From positions 20,664-84,663 of the forward strand of contig JALHQZ010000011.1 of NCBI GenBank assembly GCA_022841705.1: DNA of 64,000 bases, written 5' to 3'. This DNA is from Pirellulales bacterium (GTDB lineage: Bacteria; Planctomycetota; Planctomycetia; Pirellulales; Lacipirellulaceae). The notes under the pieces are model-generated. The model saw only the letters and a program-made list of their open reading frames with translations. It ran no database searches and had not been told where the DNA came from. Position numbers and translations under genes: made by a program. Below, piece after piece: positions 50,741-60,431 of this stretch (the stretch's first letter is position 1; each line of letters opens with the position of its first letter).

Positions 50741-51955
50741 CTATCCCATCAACGCTTCGGTGGGGCGCACGCGCATCGCTCGCCAGATCCCCAGCAAGCT
50801 GGAGAGGACGGAGATGGCGAGCACAATTAAAAATAGTTGGAGCAAATCTTCGTTCGTGATAACCACGCGGCGGGGAAAGTAGGGAAACAATTGCCGGCCC
50901 ATAACCAGAGCAATGACGTATCCCATAACTCCCAAGGCGACTGCTTGCTGCAGCAGCATTCCCAAGATGGTACGGTCAGGCGCACCGAGTAGTTTCAGCA
51001 AGGCAATCGAGTGCAGTTTATCGAGGGTCAGGGTATAGAGAATCAGCGCCATGATCACGGCTGCAATGATCGTCAACAGCGTCCGGAACATGCCGAGTTG
51101 TCGACGAGCCTTGTCCACCATTCCCTGCAGCAGCAGATCCTCTTGCTCCGCCTTGGTGAACACGGATACGTCACCCCAAGATGCGATCAGCTCTTGAACC
51201 TGATCGATATTTGTCCCAGGTGCTAAACTGGCAATCACGGCGCTGATCGCGGGAGATGAGATCGCCGGGAGTTCCGATGCCGGGTGTGCGAGTTGCTCTA
51301 CCAACTGGGGCTGATTCTGGAAGATGTCGACTTCCGCAGATCGCCGCTCTCTGGCTGACCGCTCTAGCCGCAGTGCCTCACCGACAGAATCGAATTGGAT
51401 GGCTTGGGAGTCACTTACGGTGACAATCCCCATCCCATCGCCACCGGAACTGACCATTCCACTGGTGATACCGACGACCGTGTATGTTTCCTTGCCGAGC
51501 TTGATCTTTTCATGGAGCTGAAAGCCCAGCGCCTTGTCGACGATAATCTCAAAATGATTACGCGCGAGTGGTCGGCCGGAAACAAGCGGTAGCCATTCGC
51601 CCTTGTCGGTAGGCCAGCTCAATCCCAGGACGGACATCCGCAAGGGCTTCCCATCGTGCTGCCGCTGAATCGTATGAAACACAAATTCGCGGGCGGAGAT
51701 GATGCCAGGAACCGCTTGCACGCGATAAACCAAGGTCTCAGGCACCCGCGACATTTCCGCGAAGGGACCGCGCGTATCCCGCTGGACGATCCAAAGATCA
51801 CTGTCGATCCGGTTGATGATCAGCGTGGCATCCTCAATCAGGCCGCGGTAGATGCCGGCCATACCCATGACAATCATGAGCATCATGCCGATGCCCACCG
51901 CGGTCAGACTGAACCGACCTACGTTGTGTTGAACGTCCTTAATTGCCAGATTCAT
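50741..51955 (-). CDS. ABC exporter permease (DevC/MacB-FtsX type)
   Basis: 404 residues: an N-terminal helix (V-G-I-G-M-M-L-M-I-V-M-G-M-A-G-I-Y), a large periplasmic domain and three C-terminal helices ending R-A-M-R-V-R-P-T-E-A-L-M-G, the FtsX-type signature. This four-helix layout is that of DevC/MacB permeases. ATGA overlap with the adaptor gene fixes the operon. Confidence 0.92.
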   Translation of the reverse strand: MNLAIKDVQHNVGRFSLTAVGIGMMLMIVMGMAGIYRGLIEDATLIINRIDSDLWIVQRDTRGPFAEMSRVPETLVYRVQAVPGIISAREFVFHTIQRQHDGKPLRMSVLGLSWPTDKGEWLPLVSGRPLARNHFEIIVDKALGFQLHEKIKLGKETYTVVGITSGMVSSGGDGMGIVTVSDSQAIQFDSVGEALRLERSARERRSAEVDIFQNQPQLVEQLAHPASELPAISSPAISAVIASLAPGTNIDQVQELIASWGDVSVFTKAEQEDLLLQGMVDKARRQLGMFRTLLTIIAAVIMALILYTLTLDKLHSIALLKLLGAPDRTILGMLLQQAVALGVMGYVIALVMGRQLFPYFPRRVVITNEDLLQLFLIVLAISVLSSLLGIWRAMRVRPTEALMG

Positions 51956-53121
51956 GGCGCCACCGCGACTCGTTGGTTCTCCAACGACACATTCTTGCCC
52001 GCAGCAGGCATCAAGACGATCTCACCAACCGTAACTCCGTCGGACACTTCGACATTTTCTGCCCCTCGCAACCCAAGCTTGACCGCGCGCCAACTGGCGC
52101 GGTTTCCGACTCGGCAATAGACACCGGGGGTGCTTTCCCGCCAGAACACGAACTTGGCTGGCAGCAGCGGCACGGCGGTCTTGCGTTCGACTTCAATATA
52201 GGCTTCTGCACGCTGACCGACGGCCCAATTCTCTGGCAGCGTGATGACCTGCACGTCAACCACGAACTCGCGGGTTTCGCGATCCGCTTCACGCCCTAAC
52301 CGGGAGACTTTACCTTGGTAGCTTTTGTCCGACTCGGATCGAAACGCCACTCGCGCGGGTTGATTGGGATGAATTCGAGACATTTCAGTTTCATCCACCC
52401 AGGCGCTAACCCAAATCTCTTGCGTGGAGACAAGCATCAAGATGGGGCTCCCAGGCACGCCGATGTCGCCCGGATCGCGGTAACGTTTTACGATGAGTCC
52501 ATCGAACGGCGCGATCACTTGGGTGTCGGCGAGTCGCGCCTCGCTGTAGGCAAGAGATCTTTCTGCAGTCGTGATTTGCTTGCGACCCTCCACCTGCGCG
52601 GCTACGGATCGCGATACGCCAGCCTCGGCGATCCGCAAGCGTTCAGTCGACTTTTCGCCTTCATCAAGAGTTATGGTGTTCGTCGCCACGAGTGGTTGAA
52701 TTCGTTCGTAGTCTTTCTTCGCGCCCTCCAACACCGCGTTTGCTTGATCGTGATCGGCCAGCAGACGATCGAGTGACGCTTTCCAGAAGGCCAGCGTGGC
52801 TTCGGCAATCTCGACCTGCTGCTGCAGTTCGGCGTCATCCAGCGTGAACAAAGTTTGCCCCGCCTTTACGTGATCGCCTTGGTCCACAAAGATTTCATGA
52901 ACGCGGCCAGCGATCTTGGGGCTCATTGTCGATTTAACGCGAGCCTCCAATGTTCCCGTACCCATCACTTCGGCAACAAGTTTCCCAGCTTCAATCTGGT
53001 GTTCGATGACCGGTACTGCCGCGAAGTACCAATACAACCCAGCTGCCACAACGACCACAAAGATGGCAGCCTGGAGAGAGCGCCAACCCCACCATCGTAT
53101 TGTCTCCCAGTTCAATTGCAT
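51952..53121 (-). CDS. Membrane-fusion adaptor (DevB/HlyD type)
   Basis: 389 residues. One N-terminal helix, then the lipoyl-like halves (V-K-S-T-M-S-P-K-I-A-G-R-V-H-E-I-F-V-D-Q-G-D-H-V-K-A-G-Q and A-P-F-D-G-L-I-V-K-R), a coiled-coil hairpin at about residues 100-190, and beta-barrel plus membrane-proximal parts. It links the ABC permease to the outer membrane. It starts 131 bp after the thioredoxin-like gene, in the same direction as arsDA. Confidence 0.9.
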   Translation of the reverse strand: MQLNWETIRWWGWRSLQAAIFVVVVAAGLYWYFAAVPVIEHQIEAGKLVAEVMGTGTLEARVKSTMSPKIAGRVHEIFVDQGDHVKAGQTLFTLDDAELQQQVEIAEATLAFWKASLDRLLADHDQANAVLEGAKKDYERIQPLVATNTITLDEGEKSTERLRIAEAGVSRSVAAQVEGRKQITTAERSLAYSEARLADTQVIAPFDGLIVKRYRDPGDIGVPGSPILMLVSTQEIWVSAWVDETEMSRIHPNQPARVAFRSESDKSYQGKVSRLGREADRETREFVVDVQVITLPENWAVGQRAEAYIEVERKTAVPLLPAKFVFWRESTPGVYCRVGNRASWRAVKLGLRGAENVEVSDGVTVGEIVLMPAAGKNVSLENQRVAVAP

Positions 53122-53252
53122 GTTTGTTCAGTTTTGTTGAGTCCAAGATGCCTCGCCTACGCGCCGGAAGAATCTCCGGGAATTCGCTCCCGAGGGATCA
53201 ACATCAGCCACCGGAATCAGGGCAGGCGTGACAGCGATCTTTCTGGTGCAAG

Positions 53253-53540
53253 TCAAGATCGTTCTCCTGGAAACCGCGAGGTAGACATATTAGACTCATT
53301 CAGGTTGACTAATAGCAACTTTCGAATTTCCGCCGTAGTCGCAATTCGACCTGCTACGACGACCTTTCCGTCAATCGCAAGCGCGGGAAGCGCCCACGGA
53401 TCGAGTGCCAGGATCCGGTTGTAGTCTGAGACTTTTGTGATGATGTCACTGCGCCCGTTCTCACGACCCGCTTCTGCGGCGTTCTTGAGTAGCGCGATGC
53501 AACTTTGGCAACCCATGCCCAAGACTTCCAGCGTAGCCAT
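53253..53540 (-). CDS. Small thioredoxin-like redox protein
   Basis: 95 residues. C-Q-S-C (Cys11-Cys14) lies at the N-terminus in G-M-G-C-Q-S-C, followed by a helix and the C-terminal P-A-L-A-I-D-G-K-V-V-V-A-G-R-I, matching the redox-active disulfide protein 2 family. These commonly occur in arsenic clusters next to ArsP-type permeases and may reduce bound metalloids. Here it is 3 bp from arsA with no such permease. Confidence 0.85.
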   Translation of the reverse strand: MATLEVLGMGCQSCIALLKNAAEAGRENGRSDIITKVSDYNRILALDPWALPALAIDGKVVVAGRIATTAEIRKLLLVNLNESNMSTSRFPGERS

Positions 53541-53543
53541 GAT

Positions 53544-55331
53544 TCACTCCTGTAAGGCGAATTCATTGCTGCTGACCTCACCCAGACGGCGCAACGCTGC
53601 GATACCGACGGGGGGCTCAACTTGCCAGGGAATGAGCGCGACACGTGACGCATGTTGCTCTACGATTTCGCGCAGGAATACTGTTTCGTGACGTTTTCGC
53701 GATGCAAGCACCGGATCGTGAACATCAAGCGTCGAAAGACTCTGATTGATCACCCAGCCAAAAGGCTCAATGCCAGCCCGGTGCAGGTCACTCTGCAGCT
53801 GAGCTGCCTCATGGACCGGCGTGGCCTCTGGTGATGTGACGATTAACACACGGGTATAGCTGGCGTCACGCAATCGAGGCAGTAGTTCTTGAACGCTGGT
53901 GGGCAACTGGCTGGCCTGTCGGCTGATCTCGCGGTGATACGCCAAGGCCGCATCGAGCAGCAGAATCGTATGGCCGGTGGGGGCAGTGTCGAGGACAACG
54001 AAGCCGTCTCGCCCCCGATCCACTGCGGCCGCAAAGGCGCGAAAGACGGCAATCTCTTCCGTGCAGGGGGAGCGGAGGTCTTCTTCCAGCAGTGCCCGAC
54101 CGTGTTCGTCAAGGTTTGCGCCGGCCGTCGCCATTACTTCGGCCGTATAGGCGGCGATTTCTGCCCGCGGGTCAATCTTGCTGACTTGAAGATTGGCTAG
54201 TGTTCCCTGCACCGCCGCCGCCAAGTGAGCGGCTGGATCGGTGGTAGAAAGACATACTAGAAAGCCCCGATCAGCCAAGGCCACTGCAACCGCAGCGGCC
54301 ACTGTGGTCTTTCCGACGCCACCCTTTCCCATCGTCATCACGACGCCCCTTCCAGCGCTCGCCAGTTCTTCGATTAACTCAGGCAACGTACCGAGGTGCA
54401 ATTCCTGCAGCGCATCATTCTCAATGACCGACCCAACAGCTTCCTCCAGTCGGCCGGCCGCAATCGCCCGCAGCGCTTCCGTGCCCAGCAAGCCGAACGG
54501 AGCCAGCGGCACCGTCGTGCGTGGCAGCGCCGCCAACGCGGTGGGGATTTGTGCCAGGGCTCGTTCCGCTCGAAGTTGCATCGATTGCGCCACGGGGTCG
54601 TTGCGATCCGTTGTGCGAAAAACCCCGTTGATGATGAGGTGCTGGTTATTCACGCCGAGTGCGGCCAACTCGCCGCTCGTACGAGCGGCTTCCGTAAAGG
54701 CAGCGATGTCTGCCCGCGCGACGAGGACCAGTGTTGTCAGTGCGGGGTCGCTAAGCGCCTGCACCGTTTGCTGGTAGAGTTGCTGTTGGGCCTGCAAACC
54801 GGCAAGTGGCCCGAGACAGGATGTGCCCGTTGTGTTTTCCGCCAAGAAGCCGCTCCAGGCCGAGGGCAAAGTTAGCAGCCGCAAAGTATGCCCCGTAGGC
54901 GCGGTATCAAAGATGACGTGATCAAATTCTTCGGTGGCTTGCCGATCACCCAGCAGCTTAGCGAACTCATCAAAGGCGGCTATTTCTACCGTGCACGAGC
55001 CGGAAAGTTGCTCCTCCATACTATTGATCGCCGTTTCAGGAAGGATGCCACGATACGGTCCTACCATTCGCTCGCGATAGTCATGGGCTGCTATTTCCGG
55101 ATCGATGTTCAACGCTTGGAGGCGCAGTACGCCAGGGACGGCGCTCGGCTTTTGGCTCAATCGCACTCCCAAGACTTCGTCCAGGTTTGAAGCCGGGTCG
55201 GTGCTCACAAGCACAACGCGCTTGCCGGCGTCAGCTAAAGCAATGGCTGTGGCGCAAGCGAGCGAGGTCTTGCCTACGCCACCTTTGCCAGTAAAAAACA
55301 AAATTCGAGTTGGGTTCTTTAGAACTTCCAC
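53544..55331 (-). CDS. arsA: ArsA: arsenite-transporting ATPase
   Basis: 595 residues from the GTG at 55331, with two homologous halves, each with a deviant Walker A G-K-G-G-V-G-K-T (residues 15-22 and about 334-341) and the signature D-T-A-P-T-G-H-T. This matches the fused two-domain ArsA. The GTG is preferred because the protein then begins E-V-L-K-N-P-T, as in relatives; a TTG at 55370 is an alternative. It normally powers ArsB or Acr3 arsenite efflux. It is the second gene of arsDA. Confidence 0.93.
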   Translation of the reverse strand: MEVLKNPTRILFFTGKGGVGKTSLACATAIALADAGKRVVLVSTDPASNLDEVLGVRLSQKPSAVPGVLRLQALNIDPEIAAHDYRERMVGPYRGILPETAINSMEEQLSGSCTVEIAAFDEFAKLLGDRQATEEFDHVIFDTAPTGHTLRLLTLPSAWSGFLAENTTGTSCLGPLAGLQAQQQLYQQTVQALSDPALTTLVLVARADIAAFTEAARTSGELAALGVNNQHLIINGVFRTTDRNDPVAQSMQLRAERALAQIPTALAALPRTTVPLAPFGLLGTEALRAIAAGRLEEAVGSVIENDALQELHLGTLPELIEELASAGRGVVMTMGKGGVGKTTVAAAVAVALADRGFLVCLSTTDPAAHLAAAVQGTLANLQVSKIDPRAEIAAYTAEVMATAGANLDEHGRALLEEDLRSPCTEEIAVFRAFAAAVDRGRDGFVVLDTAPTGHTILLLDAALAYHREISRQASQLPTSVQELLPRLRDASYTRVLIVTSPEATPVHEAAQLQSDLHRAGIEPFGWVINQSLSTLDVHDPVLASRKRHETVFLREIVEQHASRVALIPWQVEPPVGIAALRRLGEVSSNEFALQE

Positions 55332-55396
55332 AAAGCACCACCAGTGATCGAAATGAAAAGCCGTGAACAAGGAGCCGTCGCTTTAGGTTCGTGGTG

Positions 55397-55729
55397 CTAG
55401 TTTGTGGCGGCAGGAACGGTCTCCTGAGCTGCGACCTGTCCCCACGACGCCAGCAACTCCCGGCTTGGATACGTTCCTTGACTGACAATCCGCCCGTCGA
55501 CTCGGATAATTGGCAAGGCGTCCGTCCCCATCGTTTGCAGCGCGTCACGCACATCGGCCTGCAGGGCAAACTCACGCGGCTGCTGCGACAGGCTGAATCG
55601 CTCCACCACGACACCTTCGCGACGTAACCAATCCAGGTTCGAGGCGAAGCTCACTAAGGTTTGGTCAACTTGTGGTCCGCAAATGCCGGTCGAGCAACAC
55701 ATCGGTTTGTCAAAGACCTGGATGTTCAT
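55397..55729 (-). CDS. arsD: ArsD: arsenite metallochaperone
   Basis: 110 residues with the family Cys set: vicinal Cys11-Cys12 and Cys17 in P-M-C-C-S-T-G-I-C-G, equivalent to E. coli Cys12/13/18. It delivers As(III) to ArsA. AAGGA precedes the ATG by 8 bases. Thioredoxin-like fold. It is first in the minus-strand run arsD-arsA-trx-devBCA. No ArsR-type gene precedes it. Confidence 0.94.
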   Translation of the reverse strand: MNIQVFDKPMCCSTGICGPQVDQTLVSFASNLDWLRREGVVVERFSLSQQPREFALQADVRDALQTMGTDALPIIRVDGRIVSQGTYPSRELLASWGQVAAQETVPAATN

Positions 55730-55930
55730 GATCGATTTCCTTGAATTGTTCGACTATCGTCGATAAGCGATTTTGTCGGTAACTACGAATGCTGCCTACA
55801 AATCACCCCTTCGATTGGCAGCAAACTCTGAGCCAACGTTCATGAAATGCTCGATTTGATTCGTTCCCAATCCTTTTTGCTAGTCTGGTATGGCATTTGC
55901 CGGCTAAATGGACGATTGCTGACCTCTAAC

Positions 55931-56167
55931 TTAAGGGGTTGAGTTGATCGTATTCGGCTCAGCTAACTCTAAACGCAACGCTGCAGCCCATTCCAGCGGG
56001 CCGATTGGCGGCCAGGGTGGAAGATCGTGATGCAACGCCAACATCGAGTTCCATGAGTCCATAAGTGGCGAACAAACCTTTTTCACAATTCTGGGTGCCG
56101 CGAGCGAGTCGCTTGCAAAAACTCGCAACTGCATTTCGCCGGCATTCGTAAGTAGATCACAGTTCAT
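55931..56167 (-). CDS. Hypothetical protein upstream of arsD (78 aa)
   Basis: From the ATG at 56167 the product is 78 residues, with V-F-A-S-D-S-L-A-A-P-R-I-V-K-K-V and P-W-P-P-I-G-P-L-E-W-A-A-A-L-R-L-E. No helix-turn-helix or Cys motif is seen, so it is not ArsR. No good RBS. Could be a real small gene; no family recognised. It is divergent from the truncated P-type ATPase gene. Confidence 0.35.
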   Translation of the reverse strand: MNCDLLTNAGEMQLRVFASDSLAAPRIVKKVCSPLMDSWNSMLALHHDLPPWPPIGPLEWAAALRLELAEPNTINSTP

Positions 56168-56638
56168 GTGTTGATAACTGAGACTTCGCACAATCGATCT
56201 GTAAAGTCGCGATCAAATGTAGGGCGCGTTTCTCTGTCGCCGCCGGTTGCGGTGCATACGCTGTCGCTCGCCGAGCTCTTCCAACTGCAGCAATCGGATG
56301 CCGCGGAGGGGCTGACCACGGCTGAGGCAACACGGAGGCTCGCTCAGCATGGCCCCAATACTTTAGCCCAGGCTCGCCAGCGATCAGCCCTGAGCATTTG
56401 CCTGGCTCAGTTCCGCAGCCTCATCGTGGCCTTACTGGTCGTGGCCACGGTGATCGCTTTTGCAATGGGCGAAAACATCGAGGCGGTCGCCATTCTCGTG
56501 GTCATCATCCTCAACGCCGGTATCGGCTTCTTGACCGAATGGAAGGCGGAGCAGGCGTTGTCCGCTCTGCAAAAACAGTCGGTGCGGGTCGCCCAGGTCA
56601 TCCGGGACGGCGCACGAAGTGAGATTCCTGCGGTCTAG
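56168..56638 (+). pseudogene. Truncated Ca-type P-type ATPase (N-terminal fragment)
   Basis: Only 156 residues remain of a protein usually near 900. The frame shows the cation-ATPase N-domain (L-T-T-A-E-A-T-R-R-L-A-Q-H-G-P-N-T-L), the first two membrane helices and A-V-A-I-L-V-V-I-I-L-N-A-G-I-G-F-L-T-E-W, then S-V-R-V-A-Q-V-I-R-D-G. It stops within the A-domain just after E-I-P-A-V, where a longer frame should follow. No phosphorylation site or later parts were found downstream, so the gene is a decayed fragment. Confidence 0.85.
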
Positions 56639-56773
56639 TGAGTGGGCCGTCTTTAAGCGGATCTGTAGTGACACCACTGGAACTTGCGCATATCCGACAG
56701 TCTTTCAATTTTCGCCTCATTCCTCTCGACCCGCAAAGAAAACGAGTCATGAGGTTCAACTCAGGACAATCCA

Positions 56774-57850
56774 ATGCCAGAAATAATGAAGTGTTTCGTG
56801 ATGCACGGTATCGGCAAGGTTGGGATGCTGGAAAAACCCGTGCCTCGGCCGGGACCAATTGACGCCGTCATCCGCACGACTGCCGCGCTTGTCTGCACCT
56901 CCGACGTCCACACCGTGGGAGGCGCGATCGGTGACCGTCGGAACCTTACGCTTGGGCACGAGGCTGTCGGCGTAATTCATGAACTGGGCGAGTTCGCGGC
57001 CGCGAGCGGACTGTTCAAGATTGGCCAGCGTGTTGCGGTCAATGCCATCACACCGTGCTACGCGTGCGAAAATTGCCAACGCGGCTTTCCGAGCCAATGC
57101 GGCGAGATGCTCGGCGGATGGAAGTTCGCGAACGTCAAGGACGGCAGCTTTGCTGAGTACTTCCACGTCAACAACGCGGTGGCCAATCTCGCCCCCATCC
57201 CCGACGGCCTCACCGACGAGCAGGCAGCGTACTGCTGCGACATGCTTTCGACCGGATTCGTTGGGGCGGAGCATGCCAACATTCCGATCGGCGGCAGCGT
57301 CGCGATTTTCTCGCAAGGGCCGGTAGGGCTGATGGCGACTGTCGGCGCTCGACTTCGCGGTGCGGGGTTGGTCATCGGGGTGGAGTCCATGCCCAACCGC
57401 ATTGCACTAGCGAAGAAGTACGGCTGCGACGTGATCGTGGACTTCTCCAAGGAGGACCCGGTCGAGGCGATCTTGAAACTTACCGGCGGCAAGGGCGTGG
57501 ATTCGGCGATCGAAGCCTTGGGTTCGGCGAAAACCTTCGCCGCGTGCGTGAGCGCAACGCGACCCGGCGGAACGATCTCCAACACCGGTTACCACGGCGA
57601 TGGAGACGGCGTGCCCATCCCACGCGAAGCCTGGGGCGTCGGTATGGGTGACAAAACGATCCGCACGGCACTGTGCCCGGGCGGCTCGGAGCGGATGGGA
57701 CGCTTGATGCGACTGATTCAAGCCGGCCGTGTCGATCCCCTCGCGCTAACCACGCACCGGTTCCCGTTCCACGAGATTGAGAAGGCGTTCAGAATGATGC
57801 AGACCAAAGAAGACGGGATGATCAAACCGCTGATCTCATTCTCCAAATGA
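56774..57850 (+). CDS. Zinc-type secondary alcohol dehydrogenase (TbADH-like)
   Basis: 358 residues, very like Thermoanaerobacter/Clostridium secondary alcohol dehydrogenases. Shared blocks are C-T-S-D-V-H-T-V-G-G-A-I-G-D-R, L-G-H-E-A-V-G, G-W-K-F-A-N-V-K-D-G and G-P-V-G-L-M-A, and C-P-G-G-S-E-R-M. Catalytic zinc ligands correspond to Cys42, His and Glu of G-H-E, and Asp of C-C-D-M. Extra cysteines (C-Y-A-C-E-N-C) may bind structural zinc, which TbADH lacks. CAGGA precedes the ATG; an ATG at 56786 is an alternative. Alone between two ATPase genes. Confidence 0.9.
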   Translation: MPEIMKCFVMHGIGKVGMLEKPVPRPGPIDAVIRTTAALVCTSDVHTVGGAIGDRRNLTLGHEAVGVIHELGEFAAASGLFKIGQRVAVNAITPCYACENCQRGFPSQCGEMLGGWKFANVKDGSFAEYFHVNNAVANLAPIPDGLTDEQAAYCCDMLSTGFVGAEHANIPIGGSVAIFSQGPVGLMATVGARLRGAGLVIGVESMPNRIALAKKYGCDVIVDFSKEDPVEAILKLTGGKGVDSAIEALGSAKTFAACVSATRPGGTISNTGYHGDGDGVPIPREAWGVGMGDKTIRTALCPGGSERMGRLMRLIQAGRVDPLALTTHRFPFHEIEKAFRMMQTKEDGMIKPLISFSK

Positions 57851-57968
57851 CTCGGGATGAAACGGCGCGATCGACCAGTAAGCTAAAAGTCACTACCGAT
57901 GAAGCGAAGCAGATTGGCGGCACGCTTGGTAGCAACAGGGAATTCCATAACGGATCGAGCGATATAAC

Positions 57969-60431
57969 ATGACTCAGAAGACAAGGATTGAAATCGCCTT
58001 GCTTTTACCCACGGCCCCGGACGCTCATGATTCGTGCGTACGACGACTCACCGACTTGCTGACAGCAAAAGAAGGGGTCGAGACAGCGCACTTGGTGGGG
58101 AACAAACTCAATAATCGAGATGAAATCTGCGTTCACTTTGATCCTAACCGACTGACGATTGGTGAAGTTCGAGATTTGGCTGGACGAGCGGGAGCAGAAC
58201 TCGACAACCGGTACGGACACTTACTGATCAGTTCGAGCACGATGCACGCTCGCCGGGCCCTAACGGTGGAGGCTCAAGCGAGACGCATCACGGGAGTACT
58301 GGAGGCCGCCGTATCGCCCGCCGGCATGCTACGTCTTGAGTTTGACCGTGAAGCGACGAACGAAGAGTCTGTTCGAGTAAGTCTGCACGAACTCGGCGTG
58401 CCGATTACCGAAGCTAAGTCCCATCCGCCTCAAGACGAGCCACTCGACGCGGGCGTCGAGCCTGCCGGGAAAGGGCACGAACATGAACATGAACATGGTC
58501 GTCAATTTGGCGAGCGGACGGAGCTAGTATTTGCCGCGCTCTGTGGCGGGTTACTGTTGAGCGGGTGGCTACTCTCCTCTGTGACGGACATCAGTCGGTG
58601 GGCGCCATTGAGTCTCTATCAAGCCGCATATATTTTCGGCGGCTACTTCATGTTGCGCGAAGCAATCAAGAGCATTTCCATTGGCAGGTTCGAAATTGAT
58701 TTTCTGATGCTAGTGGCGGCCGTGGGAGCTGCCACACTCGGCGAATGGGCGGAAGGCGCTCTGCTGCTTTTTCTGTTCAGCCTTGGACATGCGCTCGAAC
58801 ATTATGCGATGGGTCGCGCTAAGCGGGCGATTGAAGCTTTGGCTGAGCTTGCCCCGCAAACTGCGCTGGTGCGGCGCGACAACGATATTGAAGAAGTGCC
58901 AGTGGAACAGCTGCGATTGGCGGATGTCGTTGTCATCAAACCGAACGAACGGATACCTGCAGATGGATTTGTCATTAAGGGGGAAGGTAGCGTAAACCAG
59001 GCTTCCATCACCGGGGAAAGCGTGCCAGTCGAAAAGCGTCCGGTTGGAGATCTGCACCAGGCCGCCGCCAATCCGGACCGGCTCGATGCGCATCATCGGG
59101 TGTTCGCTGGCACGATCAACAGTACTGGTTCACTGGAGATTCAAGTTACGAAGCTCGCCGGTGACTCGACGCTCGCCCGTGTTGTCCAAATGGTGAAAGA
59201 GGCCGAAACGCAAAAGTCGCCGACGCAGCGGTTCACCGATAAATTTGAGCGATACTTTGTTCCTGCTGTGTTGGGGACAGTCGTCTTAATGTTGTTCGCT
59301 TGGGTGGTGATCGACGAGCCGTTCGGCACCTCGTTTTATCGCGCCATGGCGGTGTTAGTCGCCGCGAGCCCCTGTGCGCTGGCCATCTCGACACCGAGCG
59401 CCGTTCTCAGTGGAGTAGCTCGTGCGGCTCGCGGTGGGGTGTTGGTGAAGGGTGGGGCGCCGCTCGAACACTTAGGGAGACTTGGCGCCATTGCTTTCGA
59501 CAAGACCGGCACTTTGACCGAAGGGAAGCCGCGTCTAACCGATGTGGTGTGTTCAGTCGGCGTAACCGAAGACGAGTTATTGCGAGTTGCCGTGGCAGTT
59601 GAGAGTCTTAGCGATCATCCACTCGCCGCCGCCGTAGTGCGAGGTGGCAAAGAGCGACTGAAGAGCGATTTAGTCTCACCAGCACACCAGGTGCAAAGCA
59701 TCACGGGCCGCGGCGTTACAGCCATTTTGGACGACCAGCCGGTTTACATCGGGAAAGACAGCCTGTTCACCGAAGTCAACGGCTCACCGCTACCCGATGC
59801 CTTGCGCCAGTCTGTCGAGAATCTGAAAGCCAGCGGCCGCACGACGATGATCGTCCGTCGTGGTGATATTTACCTCGGTGTGTTAGGCATGATGGACACG
59901 CCGCGTGAAGCCGCGAAGAACGTAGTTGCCAGTCTGAAACAGCTCGGCATCAAGCGAATGATCATGCTTTCAGGGGACAATCAACAGGTTGCCAACGCAG
60001 TAGCTAAGGAAGTCGGGCTGGATGAAGCCTGGGGGGACTTGATGCCCGACGACAAAGTCAAAGCGATCAAGAAACTCGGCGCGCAAGAGGGTGTGGCAAT
60101 GGTGGGCGATGGCGTGAATGACGCTCCCGCGATGGCCCATGCCACGGTGGGAATCGCGATGGGCGCGGCCGGTTCCGACGTCGCGCTGGAAACCGCCGAT
60201 GTTGCATTGATGGCGGACGACTTAAACCACCTCACGTTCGCGGTCGGCCTCAGTCGACAGACGAGTCGCATTATTCGTCAGAATCTATGGTTAAGCCTCG
60301 GGATGGTCGCCTTCCTGGTTCCGGCGACGGTATTCGGATTGCGACTTGGCCCCGCCGTATTGCTTCATGAAGGTTCGACACTCCTGGTCGTTCTCAATGC
60401 GCTTCGACTGTTGGCGTATCAAAGTAAGTAA
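57969..60431 (+). CDS. P1B-type metal-exporting ATPase (P1B-4-like, SPC motif)
   Basis: 820 residues. Key elements: T-I-T-G-E-S-V-P, S-P-C-A-L in the metal channel near residue 467, D-K-T-G-T at about 511, the H-P motif (S-D-H-P-L-A), G-D-G-V-N-D-A-P and H-E-G-S-T-L-L-V-V-L-N-A-L-R in the last helix. S-P-C plus H-E-G-x-T-x-x-V is typical of P1B-4 exporters (Co, Zn, Fe type). The N-terminus has two HMA-like folds that lack the C-x-x-C, and a His/Glu-rich H-E-H-E-H-E-H-G before helix 1. It exports a divalent metal across the inner membrane. Confidence 0.93.
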   Translation: MTQKTRIEIALLLPTAPDAHDSCVRRLTDLLTAKEGVETAHLVGNKLNNRDEICVHFDPNRLTIGEVRDLAGRAGAELDNRYGHLLISSSTMHARRALTVEAQARRITGVLEAAVSPAGMLRLEFDREATNEESVRVSLHELGVPITEAKSHPPQDEPLDAGVEPAGKGHEHEHEHGRQFGERTELVFAALCGGLLLSGWLLSSVTDISRWAPLSLYQAAYIFGGYFMLREAIKSISIGRFEIDFLMLVAAVGAATLGEWAEGALLLFLFSLGHALEHYAMGRAKRAIEALAELAPQTALVRRDNDIEEVPVEQLRLADVVVIKPNERIPADGFVIKGEGSVNQASITGESVPVEKRPVGDLHQAAANPDRLDAHHRVFAGTINSTGSLEIQVTKLAGDSTLARVVQMVKEAETQKSPTQRFTDKFERYFVPAVLGTVVLMLFAWVVIDEPFGTSFYRAMAVLVAASPCALAISTPSAVLSGVARAARGGVLVKGGAPLEHLGRLGAIAFDKTGTLTEGKPRLTDVVCSVGVTEDELLRVAVAVESLSDHPLAAAVVRGGKERLKSDLVSPAHQVQSITGRGVTAILDDQPVYIGKDSLFTEVNGSPLPDALRQSVENLKASGRTTMIVRRGDIYLGVLGMMDTPREAAKNVVASLKQLGIKRMIMLSGDNQQVANAVAKEVGLDEAWGDLMPDDKVKAIKKLGAQEGVAMVGDGVNDAPAMAHATVGIAMGAAGSDVALETADVALMADDLNHLTFAVGLSRQTSRIIRQNLWLSLGMVAFLVPATVFGLRLGPAVLLHEGSTLLVVLNALRLLAYQSK

